The translations under genes and the position numbers were made by a program. Positions 30,443 through 40,378 of a stretch of 45,486 nt of DNA are shown in pieces (position 1 is the stretch's first letter; every line of letters starts with the position of its first letter). The notes below the pieces were generated by a model that was not told the origin of the DNA, did not search any database, and saw only the letters and a program-made list of their open reading frames with translations. The stretch covers positions 1-45,486 of the forward strand of contig RXOD01003848.1 in the NCBI GenBank assembly GCA_005223375.1, written 5' to 3'. This stretch comes from Amoebophrya sp. AT5.2. Its lineage: Eukaryota; Sar; Dinophyceae; Syndiniales; Amoebophryaceae.

Positions 30443-31095
30443 TCTGGATTCATTTTAGTAGAGTTAGATCCTCGAGCTCGACGAAGATCTCTTTCTCGAC
30501 GCCTCGCTGCGCCTGCAACTGTCTCTGGTTTGCTGCTTGGAATGTTCTCTTGCTCGACGTCGTTGCGAAGATGTTGATGGCTCCGTTGCGTGGATCACAA
30601 ATGATCGATGCCGAGATCGAGATCCGGTCTCAGAACAATATCGAATGATCTGACCCAAAGAAATGTTGGTGATTCATCGGGGGCTTCCGCACCGTGGTCG
30701 TGGCGTAAATAAAGCTCGAGATCGACGACGTGCAGCTCGCGTGGCGAACATTTTTCTCTCCGGCGGGCGTGAAACCAGCCACAAAAATACACAAGAAGCC
30801 GACAACATAAAGGCTTTCACTTTTTTACCACGACATCGACAATCAACCACCAGCGGCAGCGACATCCCGACGTTCCCGACCTAAGTACGATAAATAATAT
30901 ATTAATTTACCTAAATCGTCAACATTCTAGGACGTACTAGACTGTCCGTAGGTAGATGCACTGAGTGCTCACTGACTGTTTGAGTCGGGAACCGATGTGG
31001 TAAGATTGATTCGCTTTTGCAAACCACGACGAGCCGTTCGGAGGGCCTCAACCTGCCTCCTCCTACTTACCACTTGTTATTGTTAAAAGTACTTT
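30443..31095. other. intergenic spacer
   Basis: About 650 bp between two same-strand genes. I see no RNA gene, credible ORF or repeat. Confidence 0.55.
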
Positions 31096-33030
31096 ATGCA
31101 GACGACTTCTGGCATAATGGTAGACGATTTGTGGGCTGCTTTCGATGAAGAACCGCGGGTGCCGCAGGCTTCCCTCGTCTCTGACTCCGACCCCGAACAG
31201 AATCTTGAGAAACAGGCGGTAGTGCACGCGGGTGAACACGCCCACGAAAAATGTGAGACCACAACTCCGAAGAAAGAGCCTTGCGAATGCGATTGCGAAG
31301 AGAGCGAGATAGCGTCGCGAAGTCGGGACGATGCGTCTGCTTTGACTTCGCCCGGTGGTTCGATCTCCTCCGCATCGAGTTTCGGCTCCTCGAATTCCTC
31401 GCCCGCAATTCTGCAGGAGAAGGAAAACCACGACGAAGACTCCGTAGTCCTCACGCACGACCTCAACCTGGACCTCCAAGAGCAATTGAAAACTTCAGGG
31501 GAGCCACCTAAAGAGCAGTCCGTCGAGCCGCCAGTTGTCGATAGGATCGCTCGCGGTCGAAGGGACGTGGTTTTGAAGTACCATTCGGGCGTGCGGAACC
31601 TCGTCCGAACGCTGCAACAATACGATGGGCGCTGCCGCGTTGGCGGCCCGGGGCCGTGGACAGACATTGCCAATGTGTTCGCGGAGCACGCCGGCTTACG
31701 TGTCGATCTGGTGGTGTCGTCCGGGACGAGCGGAGGTCGAAGTACAAAGGCGGCATCAACTTCTACAGCTGAACCGGCAAAGATTCCAGCAACAGCAACT
31801 CCACAGCACCTGAATGTGTTAGCACTCGCGCCGCTCGACTGGTGTGCCTCCGCCTTCGCGAAGGTGGACGGGTTTGACGCCACGAGCCTTCCCGCTGCGG
31901 ATGAGAAGCACAGGAGACGCCGCGAGGAGGCGGTGGCAGTGCAGAGAAAGTTGTGGGAGGCCGTGTTTGGGGGGCACGAGCAGCAGCAGATGCAGAAAAA
32001 TGCTAGCCAACATGAACATCATGGTCGTACTAGTATAACTACACCTGGCGATGCTGATCGTGGCGAAGAAGAACCAAGGTCGGGAAGTATGGAGTTTGTG
32101 GCCACAACGAAGCAGACTATGAAGGACGCGTTGATGGTCGTGAACTTGATCTGTGCGGGAGATGCCGCATCCAAGCACCGTGCATTCCACTACGGTGACG
32201 CGGCAATCTGCCTGAGCTCCATGATGCCGGAGGTCGTCAACCTAGTCGAGCTTTTGGAAAGGAGCGACTGGGGCTTCTTTCCGGCGGGGACTGACTTCTG
32301 CAACGTCTACGGCCGCTTCGCAGGGCTGCGAGGGGTACAGGAGTCGATGAGATTCCGCCACTACAGAGCGGCGAAAACCTTCGCGGAAAAGCACATCCAG
32401 CAGTGGGAAGAAACGAGTGCGAGTCAGCAGGGGGAGGATAGTGATAGTCCCGTGTTGCCCAAAATTGGGCGGCGGGCACCGGACCGGACGGTACGGCCCG
32501 TCTCGGACTGGCCGGGCCTGAGAGAAATGGATGGGAACTGTCGTGGCAAAGCAGCAACGACAACGCGTGAGCAAATCGTGGCAGCGGAGGAAGCACGTAC
32601 CTACAACTTCATCTTCAACTACCCGTTGTTCTTATTTTTCCGCCGACGGACGCGAACGACTACACGATTTAGGATACGACAGCTTATAGAAGTGATTCAG
32701 TATGCATAAAAAAAAACAGGTCCACGCAAAGCCTGGGAGTTGCTTCTGCGCCGCCTTCGGGAAGGTGGGGAAACCGGAGTCAAAAAGGGTATCGCGCGCG
32801 AACCCTTCGTTGACCGCGGGTGCGCTCTCGTTGCTTCGTGGCCGTGCTTCACACACTGGAATTTTATTCAGTATTGGAGAGCGCTCTTCGGCCACCGAAC
32901 TGTTCCCATCGAGAGGTACGACGCGTCTTCTGCCTCTGGTGAAGAGAAGCCAAAAATGCAAGAATCTTTCGTCCGGTTTGGAGACTTCCTAGACGAGGTC
33001 TTCATGCCGTACGCATGGAACCGGGACGGG
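31096..33030 (+). CDS. JmjC (cupin_8) protein, exons 1 and 2 (5' part of gene)
   Basis: Exons 31096-32596 and 32720-33030 join in phase 1 (EEAR|PRKAWELL). Exon 3 lies at 43274-44284, about 940 residues in all. The first ~500 residues are mostly disordered and charged, with one ordered region (HYGDAAICLSSMMPEVVNLV ... DWGFFPAGTDFCNVYGRFAG). Exon 2 encodes the N-terminal edge of a cupin_8/JmjC fold: REPFVDRGCALVASWPCFTH, WNFIQYWRALFGHRTVPIE, FVRFGDFLDEVF. This pattern (a WP..  W motif, then YW...FG.R.VP) is typical of JMJD5/FIH-like 2-oxoglutarate oxygenases. ATG 31096 is used; 31117 is an alternative seven codons on. Exon 2 ends with CGGG|GTACGT in phase 0, the donor of a 10.2-kb intron that holds a retrotransposon. 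Confidence 0.75.
32597..32719 (+). other. intron 1 of the JmjC gene
   Basis: GCAC|GTACCT donor and AAAACAG|GTC acceptor, 123 nt, phase 1. Its acceptor is preceded by an A-run rather than pyrimidines. Confidence 0.75.
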
Positions 33031-33618
33031 GTACGTACTACTTTACTTCTGAAGGCGTAAAACTTACAATTTACAACCGTATCTACTTCGATAGTAACTG
33101 TGAGCCTGTACAAGCACCACTCATTCCTTCTAAACTGAGTCACTTCCACCGTGTGATTTAGTTGCTCGTTTGAATGAACCATGATCGGCAAACGTAGATG
33201 AAGGCCGTTTCGAGGCGGAGAGTCTAGGACTCTGGGCCTCCTGAATCATGTCCATGCAGGAACGATTGTTGTGTTCGGCCGTTGCTCGATTGCGCGTTCG
33301 TTGATGAGTTGCCAAACCGAGAGTTTGTTGGGCTTCAGCCCGGGAAAAGAGTGGGTCAGCACAGCTGAGAACAGATGATTGTTTTTGGTTGCGGTACTAG
33401 CGAAAGCGATACCGGCCTCTTGCCAGCTCAGTTCGTTTTGTGGAACTTTCTGTTCCGTCGCGATGCGCGGTCTATTCGTAGCCCGCAACGGATGCTCGTG
33501 CGCCTTGTGTGATGTCACAACGCGCTCTCTCATTTTGACGGGGTTTAGGAGAGGAAAGGAACCTACTCTAGAGCCTAAGAACTCAAATTCGAGAGCCAAG
33601 ATCAAGTAAGATTGCAGA

Positions 33619-35949
33619 ATGGTAGAACCTCCTCCGCCGGGCGGAAACGGTAACGGCCCCCCCGCTGACGATGGCGGCATCTTCGGACCGGGAGGTCAAC
33701 AGGACAACGCCAATGCCGATGGGCAGCCCAACAACGGCCAACAAGGTGGCGCAGGCGGGCAGCAAGACGAGGTGCCGACAGATGAGCACGGCTTCCCGAC
33801 CGTGGCCAACCCGTTGGACGATGACAAGGACAACCAGGTGGTTTCCAAGTCGGAAGTGGTGAAACTTTCGCGCAGGATCCCCGTCCCGGCCGAGGAACCG
33901 CGGAACCCTTACTCCATCACGGCAGACACTTCCCGGTATGTGAAGTTTTACTGTGAAAATATCCAGCGGATCGGGATGGAGGGCACCCTCCACGAGTTTG
34001 ACGAGGAGCTGGTCGACATCGGCGATTTTTTGCAGAACATCGGCTACGACTTGGATGATCCGATGAGCAGACTCCAAAGGGACGCGAACAGCGACCGGGT
34101 CAACAGCATGGGGAAGTACGAACGCCGTATTTCAGACAAACGGATGACCTTGCAAAAGATCGTGGATGGTCTGACGCAAGCGGAAGCAATCCTCGCCAGA
34201 GATCAGGAGATCAACGCCATGGGAGCAAACATGAAGCGGCAGGAGGAGCAGCGGAACGAGATGAAGCTGCGTTTGGACGAGGCAGCAGAGCGGGAAGCGA
34301 ATCCGCCGGCGACGCGGAACTGTTTGGTTTGCATGAAGAAAACGCCAGAATTGCTGGACAGCAGGAAGGAGGTGCGGTGCGTCGGGTGCAAAAACAGAGG
34401 TGTGTGCACCGACTGCTGGGAAAACAGGAACGACGACTGTTCAAAATTTTTCCCGGACGCGCAAAGACCAAAACATTGCTTCTCCTGCGTGACCGACAAG
34501 CAAAGCGAGGAGATGGAGTTGTACTGTGAAGAAGTACAGTCCGCATGCGGTACCCTCCAGGATGCAGATGCCAAGCAAATCGCGCTTGACATGCCGTGGT
34601 TTTGGAAGTTAAGCCAGGCGCGGGCGGAAAAGCCGGAAACGGTCCTCGCAGCCTACGACCTGATCAGATATCCGCGGATGCCGCGCTTTCTTCGCAAGGC
34701 CGACGACACAGCGTTCAAGAACCTCGCCACGGCCGCATCAGCCATGCAAAAATCCTCGCATGCGTTGATTGCAGGCACCATGGACAAGAAGATAATTGCG
34801 AGTACATATCAGCACGTGGGATTCAAGACTCTTTTTGGTACGACCAAGAAGGGAGCCCCGGACTCGGCGGCGACAAACATCAACCTCGACAGCATCGAGC
34901 AGTTTTTTCGCGAACTCGCGGATGGCTACAGCAAGCAGCCGCCCCCGGCGTCGGCAGCCGACGCCGAAAAGCACCCGTACATGATCGCAGTGTACTTGTG
35001 CCAGGAGGCACTTTTCATGATCCGCTGCGCGCGCGACGATTACCTAGGCAGGACGTGCCTGTCGTTCTCCGACCTCTCGTTCGGGGACCGCGCCACGCTC
35101 GAGCAGATGATCCGTTGCTCGATCTACGTGGCCATGCGGGAAGATCGCAAATCGCTCAAAAAAGGTTCATTGTTAACGAAGACGGAGCGGACGCTCTACA
35201 ACGCAAAATACGTGCACAGAATCAGGCAACTCGAGTTGAGGGCCGTGCAAAAGCTGGCAGTCACCGGATCGCTTGGCGGTGGCGGCGGGCACGAGCTGAA
35301 AGCGCTGGAAAAGAGGATGTCGTCGCTGCAGTCCACCACCGACAAGCTGTCCAACAAACTGGGAGGTTCGGGCGTGAGAGCGTCCCTCGGCGACATGGGC
35401 GGCGGAGGCGACCCGAACAGCCCAATGTTCGGCAACGTCGCAACATGGGACTACGACAAAGTCTCGACGCTGACCGCGTACATCGAGATGAAGAATCACA
35501 TCAACCTGTTGTCGGCAGAGGACAAGAAGGTGGAGCGCAAGGAGTGGTGCAGCAGCGCTATCCGGACCAATCCCAAGCTCGTCATGTACGTCTTCGATAC
35601 ATTTCGGGGCCGGCACGTCCTGGGCTGCCGAAACTGTTGGGCGGAAAAAGGAGGAGATCCGCCCATGCATGCCTACACGGCCTGTCGCAGTCTGCGGAGT
35701 CAGTACTTCCTCATCTGTCCGCACTGTTCCACGGAACACCCGGAGTGGCCCGACGCGTGTGCCGCTGCTCCTCCCCGCAAGAGCGACGCCAACGGTGGTG
35801 ACGGGGGAGGCGGTCGGGGGAACGGCGGTGGAAAGCGAGGAAACGGTGGTGGCGGCAACCAAAAGAAGAACAACCGCAACACACCCTACTCAAAAGGCGG
35901 AGGGGGAAACAAGGGCAGCAGCAACTCCACCAGTCGTGGGGACTGGTAG
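33619..35949 (+). CDS. gag-like ORF1 of the DIRS-type element, with two zinc-finger clusters
   Basis: 776 residues, uninterrupted. The N-terminus is Gly/Pro/Asn/Gln-rich. A helical region (around residues 170-230, EINAMGANMKRQEEQRNEMK) leads into a Cys cluster at about 235-290: CLVCMKK, RCVGCKNRGVCTDCW, HCFSC, resembling a RING/B-box-type zinc fold. The central part (around 320-560) is helical and capsid-like in character, but I cannot name a fold. A second cluster follows near residues 670-700 (CRNC ... ICPHC). The C-terminal ~50 residues are Gly/Lys/Asn/Arg-rich (GGGGRGNGGGKRGNGGGGNQ), fit for nucleic-acid binding. Gag identity is inferred from position as first ORF and from the zinc clusters and basic tail. 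Retroviral CCHC knuckles are absent. Confidence 0.65.
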   Translation: MVEPPPPGGNGNGPPADDGGIFGPGGQQDNANADGQPNNGQQGGAGGQQDEVPTDEHGFPTVANPLDDDKDNQVVSKSEVVKLSRRIPVPAEEPRNPYSITADTSRYVKFYCENIQRIGMEGTLHEFDEELVDIGDFLQNIGYDLDDPMSRLQRDANSDRVNSMGKYERRISDKRMTLQKIVDGLTQAEAILARDQEINAMGANMKRQEEQRNEMKLRLDEAAEREANPPATRNCLVCMKKTPELLDSRKEVRCVGCKNRGVCTDCWENRNDDCSKFFPDAQRPKHCFSCVTDKQSEEMELYCEEVQSACGTLQDADAKQIALDMPWFWKLSQARAEKPETVLAAYDLIRYPRMPRFLRKADDTAFKNLATAASAMQKSSHALIAGTMDKKIIASTYQHVGFKTLFGTTKKGAPDSAATNINLDSIEQFFRELADGYSKQPPPASAADAEKHPYMIAVYLCQEALFMIRCARDDYLGRTCLSFSDLSFGDRATLEQMIRCSIYVAMREDRKSLKKGSLLTKTERTLYNAKYVHRIRQLELRAVQKLAVTGSLGGGGGHELKALEKRMSSLQSTTDKLSNKLGGSGVRASLGDMGGGGDPNSPMFGNVATWDYDKVSTLTAYIEMKNHINLLSAEDKKVERKEWCSSAIRTNPKLVMYVFDTFRGRHVLGCRNCWAEKGGDPPMHAYTACRSLRSQYFLICPHCSTEHPEWPDACAAAPPRKSDANGGDGGGGRGNGGGKRGNGGGGNQKKNNRNTPYSKGGGGNKGSSNSTSRGDW

Positions 35950-36384
35950 TGGGATACCGATGGGTATTCTAGCTAAGACCATGCCCTGTTCAAAAGCTTT
36001 TCAGTGGGCGTCAAGGTATGGTTCCTGTAGAAACCGCTTGGCGTTCCCTGTTGGCTCATTTTCCGATGAATTCTTCTGTGAAAAAAATTTCTGAATGATC
36101 AAGATGCGTAGATCTCCCTACCCGATGACAGGGGTACCCAACGAGCGTTCATCTAAATTGTGGCTGCTGGTTCTACAGTTTTGAATTGCAAGGATCGATT
36201 AAATCATCAATGGATGGGTCGTTTCTATTTTTTATGATAGTGTGGATGGTGCGTCATTCGGATGCTAAGTCAAATTGAATTGACTTACCTCATTTTGCAG
36301 GCACGATAAGGCTTCGAAATCGATACTACTTTCTTTTACGCGCTAGCACTCGACGAGCGTCTGCGCTGTGGTCCTACCGTCGGA
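35950..36384. other. internal non-coding part of the element, with an 8-bp hairpin before an acceptor-like site
   Basis: AT-richer stretch between ORF1 and the small ORFs. TAAGTCAA-ATTGAA-TTGACTTA (about 36266-36287) is a perfect 8-bp stem, followed within 13 nt by CATTTTGCAG|GCACG (ending about 36300), which looks like a 3' splice site. A GGTATGG near 36014 could be its donor. Confidence 0.45.
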
Positions 36385-36594
36385 ATGCCGTACTGGAAGG
36401 AGCTGTGGCCGGACCGCTCGCGGGAGCGGCAAATGATATTGCTGAAGAAGCTCGTAGAAATCAAGGAATTCCGCGATCGCAGACGACGATTTTTAGATGT
36501 AAACAAGCGCCTAGGCGTTTGCACAAAGAACGGCGCGCGATACACCGGTCGTTGGTTGTCGCCGTCTCTGTACGGCTGGTCCAAGCCATCTTGA
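36385..36594 (+). CDS. small ORF (69 aa) inside the element, basic, unknown
   Basis: ATG frame with protein-like composition: MPYWKELWPDRSRERQMILL, then KKLVEIKEFRDRRRRFLDVNK. It is rich in Arg/Lys and predicted helical. Another frame is open over 36301-36641 from the acceptor-like site, so coding in this frame is not certain. No family recognised. Confidence 0.3.
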   Translation: MPYWKELWPDRSRERQMILLKKLVEIKEFRDRRRRFLDVNKRLGVCTKNGARYTGRWLSPSLYGWSKPS

Positions 36595-36733
36595 TGCACC
36601 GATATGATTACGAGATCTTCTCAGGCATACTGCTCAGCTAGTGAAACGCTTTCAGTTGCCAGGCACTACTACTCGACGACAGAGACGAAGTACTCGCTGT
36701 TTCCCTGTAGCGCGACAGATCGATTGATTCAAG

Positions 36734-36988
36734 ATGTCTGATTGGGATTTTTATGTGGGACCCACGCAGCAGCAGGTCATGCGCCGTCTCACGGAATTGC
36801 ACGAGCACGTGAACAATGCGAAAGCGGCGGTCGCGGGGCGTGATTTCAAAGAGGCAATCGCTGAGATCCACATGCTGGCAGTGTGGTCCGGTCACTTAAT
36901 GGACGACATGATCGAGAAGCGGGAAGTCATTGCGAAGGCAAAGCAGCTGCGTGAGCGGGTGGAGGCCGCTGCTGCTGCGTCTTCGTGA
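36734..36988 (+). CDS. small ORF (84 aa) inside the element, helical, unknown
   Basis: ATG frame preceded by ATTCAAG. MSDWDFYVGPTQQQVMRRLT and then ELHEHVNNAKAAVAGRDFKE and IAEIHMLAVWSGHLMDDMIE read as a compact helical protein, ending in an Ala run. The codons look used and the length is complete. No family is recognised; it lies between the gag-like and recombinase ORFs and may be an accessory protein of the element. Confidence 0.45.
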   Translation: MSDWDFYVGPTQQQVMRRLTELHEHVNNAKAAVAGRDFKEAIAEIHMLAVWSGHLMDDMIEKREVIAKAKQLRERVEAAAAASS

Positions 36989-37570
36989 AGTTTTCCGGCA
37001 AGCAAGTTGTATTTCCAAAAGACGGGAATTCACTTTCATTGGGGGAATTATTGATTCGCTTTCGAGCATCCGGTGCGGTGTAGGCGGTCTCCCGGGACGG
37101 TCTACGACTGCTATAAGGAAAAATGAGTCCACATCATGAGCATGCCAGGATTGTTTTGCCGTTTTCGTTCAGCCCTCTTTACCTTAGGAATTGATCTCAG
37201 TTCCGGGTCCTGGGCGCAAGCTAAGGAGGCCGCTCAACGACCAACTTTTTTAAAACCAACATACGTCGCCTGGGAAAAATCATCAAGCTTAAGCTGGCGA
37301 TGGCCGAGCCGCAGCGGAGTCACGAGTGGTGGCCAGATTTTACTGGAAGGCGCGTTCGGTGTAAAGTTGTTCCTTCCTGTGGTGCAGTCCGTGTTCGCGC
37401 GCGGGTGCGCAATTTGCTTGAGCGCGGCGGGGCTCTCCTAAGTGAGCCATTGTTGCGTTGTGCTTTGCGAGTGACAGGAACGAATCACCGACGACAGGTG
37501 CGTTTGCGTCGTGTGGTCGCGGTGGCTCTTCACCTCCTAGATTTTGTGGCTCTGGCCATTTCGAGAAACA
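36989..37570. other. internal spacer of the element before the recombinase ORF
   Basis: About 580 bp. Two overlapping frames (37136-37441 and 37300-37587) are open but have no recognisable motif and conflicting composition. Probably leader sequence for the recombinase ORF. Confidence 0.4.
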
Positions 37571-40192
37571 ATGGAGTTTCTAGATAGCAGCGACAGCGAA
37601 AGCGATGTGGCCTTTCTAAAGAAGTACAAGGATGACTCGTTGATCAAATCGGTTTTCGACCCGGTTTTCCGCAAGGAAGCGGCCACTGCTGCCATGCGTC
37701 CACAGCAGCACGCCTCGACGGGGCGGGGGCGGCAAGGTGGGCCACCTGCGGTGCAGCTTGGGACGAGACGCAGTCGGTATGTTGATCCGGTGTCAGACGA
37801 GGAACGTCCGTTCGCTAAGAAAAGAGCAGCGAGCACTCCGCCAGCGGTGACGAAACTACCAAAGTTTGTTCCCGAGTGCGCGATTCCAAAGCCAGCAGCG
37901 CTGGCGGTTTCGAACGCAGCCAGCGCAAGTAACAGTTGGTCGAGCAACGTCGGTGTGCGGCAGAGTAGATACGGCGTCATCGCATCGGCAAAACCTCGGG
38001 CAGCGCCGGTTGGGCGTGTGCAAGAGGCGACAAAACTCGAGGTGGCACGCTGCAGAAGCTTGGATTCCAGCAGCAGTTCGTCGTCCAGCATCGAGACAGC
38101 GTGCGCCAGCACCCAAACTTCGATTAGCGGGGCGTTCAGATTGGGCGCAGTTTTGCAGTCTTGGGGCAAGGAGCACAGGCAGCTGAACTTGCTTGGGAGC
38201 TCGCCGGAGCTGAGGCTCTTGAAGGTCGCGACGAACATCGAGGAGTTCAAAACGAAGGTGAGCAGCAAGTCTGCAACGGAATTGGCCTGCGAGGCCAAGC
38301 CCACCGAAGATGCGATCAAGGATTTTCCGGGGCGGCTGCTGCAAATTCTAAAGTTAGAATTTGCAGACGACGAAAAGAAAGGCGTCGCGCTGCTCTCGGA
38401 ATGCGTAAAACATGCCAAGGCGCTGTTGATGCAGAACGCGACTCAAGCGACGTCGCCTGTTGCTGCTGATTCTTCCGTAATTCCTACGGGCCTTTTCGGG
38501 GTGGACCAGTGGGTGTCTTCGTCGGGAGGTGGGAGCAGTCCTACGGGCAGCGGCCCGTCTCCTACTGGCTCTACCGGCAGCGAAGGGAACCCGTCGGATT
38601 GGGTGGATGCAGCACCGGATACGCTGTTGCCAGAAACGATCAGTAGCGCACTCGGGCCGCTACTGCTGGAGCAGGTCGACGCGTTCAGGAAGAACATGAT
38701 CCGCAGTTCCGTCAAGCCTTCTACCGAAAAAGCGTACATGTCTACCTTAGGTCGGGCTCTCGCGTTGGCGTCGGTACCGTGGTCCGCGCTGCCAGTCCGC
38801 GACGTGAACGCGTATGGGCTGTTGATTGCGCGCCTATACGGGGTGGCCAAGTCTAGTGAGAAGCACACGGCGAAGGACGAGTGCGGGGTGTCTAGAGTCA
38901 AGTGGTCGTTTTTCGCGAGCTTCAAAGCCGCTTTAAAATTCTACCATGAAACTAGGCTCCTGGCGGCGGATTTCGGTGAGCTCGCTGGGGCTCCCGAAAT
39001 TATTCGCATGTTCACCGCCATCAAGAAGGATTCGCACCGGGACGTTGAGAATCCAAAGGAAAAGATCTCCTTCGACCAGTTAGTCGAGATCAATACGGCG
39101 TTGATCAACAAGCGCCACAAGGTCTGGAAAGACAACGACCAGGGTGAGTTGGTGTTCGTGGACTTGGAGGCGCTGACAGCTTCGCCGGACTACCACGCGC
39201 TGAATCTGGTGAGGCAGTTAGCTTCGGACATTCGCAATGCAATGGCGTTCCGGATTGGTTTCCTCGCTGAAAGACGCAAGTCTGAACTCACGGCGCTGCT
39301 CGAGGACAGCGCGGAAGTTCAAGAAGACGGCAGCTTGATTCTGCAGGTTATTCGTGGCAAGACGGAGTTCAGCCGGGGAGACCTAGCATGTGGACGCAAA
39401 GCAGTCGTCCCGAATGTGCCGATGATTAGGCCATCTCCCGCTGAGTTGCTGCGGGCGTCGAAGATCACGAAAGATGTGCTCCGGGCTAAGTGGCTGTTTC
39501 TGGATCCACCTCCGAAGGTGGGTCCAGATGCAAAGAAAGAGTTTTTGGCACATCACGGCACAAGCTTCGGCAGTGTGGGGGAACCCACATTGCAGTTGCA
39601 GAGGTACGCGATGTGCTCACTCGATCACATCGGAAAGCGGTTTAATGTCTGGAACGGTCCCGCGTTGAACCACACGATGTCCAAGATTTTTGCCGCCGGC
39701 AACCTTTCGTTCTCGATCAAGAACCCGAGGCGCGTGTCGCTGCGGTCGTCAGGGGCGACGCTCTTTTCAAGGACCAGCAGGCAAGCCGCGATCATGAACG
39801 CTGGATGGACGTCGTCCCTCATGTCGTACACGACGTACGCCCAGCTTACCCCGGAGCAGTTAGTGCACGCGTCCAAGCGGTGCCTGATGGCGGAGGCCAG
39901 GGGCGCGGATGTGACGAAAGCGGTGGCCGACGCACACTTCGCTTCCAAGCCGCGCAGCGTCGCTCTGGCGCTGTTCAGGCGTGACAACAAGATTCGTGTG
40001 TGCGCGTTGTTGTCGGAAATCGTGGAGACTTGGCACTTGTTGAGTTTCAAGTGCCGCTCGCAGGTGGTGGCGATTAAGTGGGAAGACGTGATTGTCGCGG
40101 CCAATGAAGGCACGCCGAAACTGATTGCTTCCACTGACCTAGCAAAAAAATCGCTGGAAACGATTCGGAGGGATTTGAAGAATGCTCTGTAA
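37571..40192 (+). CDS. tyrosine recombinase ORF of the DIRS-type element
   Basis: 873 residues from ATG 37571; the open frame begins at 37544 but with a TTG. The first ~350 residues are disordered and Ser/Ala/Gly-rich. A core-binding region follows (FRKNMIRSSVKPSTEKAYMS, with a long helical section). The catalytic domain shows Arg box I in RIGFLAERRKSELTALL (about residue 560-580), the beta-hairpin Lys in VIRGKTEF, box II as RRVSLRSSGATLFS, the Trp of the H/W position in MNAGW (about 747) and the Tyr nucleophile region LMSYTTYAQLTPEQL. The His usual in HxxR of box II is replaced by Val. The protein would insert the circular DNA product of reverse transcription. It lies upstream of the reverse transcriptase ORF. 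Confidence 0.82.
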   Translation: MEFLDSSDSESDVAFLKKYKDDSLIKSVFDPVFRKEAATAAMRPQQHASTGRGRQGGPPAVQLGTRRSRYVDPVSDEERPFAKKRAASTPPAVTKLPKFVPECAIPKPAALAVSNAASASNSWSSNVGVRQSRYGVIASAKPRAAPVGRVQEATKLEVARCRSLDSSSSSSSSIETACASTQTSISGAFRLGAVLQSWGKEHRQLNLLGSSPELRLLKVATNIEEFKTKVSSKSATELACEAKPTEDAIKDFPGRLLQILKLEFADDEKKGVALLSECVKHAKALLMQNATQATSPVAADSSVIPTGLFGVDQWVSSSGGGSSPTGSGPSPTGSTGSEGNPSDWVDAAPDTLLPETISSALGPLLLEQVDAFRKNMIRSSVKPSTEKAYMSTLGRALALASVPWSALPVRDVNAYGLLIARLYGVAKSSEKHTAKDECGVSRVKWSFFASFKAALKFYHETRLLAADFGELAGAPEIIRMFTAIKKDSHRDVENPKEKISFDQLVEINTALINKRHKVWKDNDQGELVFVDLEALTASPDYHALNLVRQLASDIRNAMAFRIGFLAERRKSELTALLEDSAEVQEDGSLILQVIRGKTEFSRGDLACGRKAVVPNVPMIRPSPAELLRASKITKDVLRAKWLFLDPPPKVGPDAKKEFLAHHGTSFGSVGEPTLQLQRYAMCSLDHIGKRFNVWNGPALNHTMSKIFAAGNLSFSIKNPRRVSLRSSGATLFSRTSRQAAIMNAGWTSSLMSYTTYAQLTPEQLVHASKRCLMAEARGADVTKAVADAHFASKPRSVALALFRRDNKIRVCALLSEIVETWHLLSFKCRSQVVAIKWEDVIVAANEGTPKLIASTDLAKKSLETIRRDLKNAL

Positions 40193-40378
40193 ACGGCTAC
40201 TGATTGGATGATGTGATGTGGACGCGTCTCGCGGCCGTAAGTGTCGGCGCTTGACTACACTGCCAGTGACCATTGTGCGGCTTACGGACTATTTTTCTCG
40301 CAAACACGAGTGGTGAACATCAGTTGCGTTTGCATGTGTCGTGAGTTTTCCTTTTTGTGACGATGTGGGTTTTAGCCT
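40193..40378. other. spacer between recombinase and reverse transcriptase ORFs
   Basis: 186 bp. It contains no ATG frame of note. The two ORFs do not overlap; how the second is expressed (own promoter, splicing or re-initiation) cannot be told. Confidence 0.5.
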
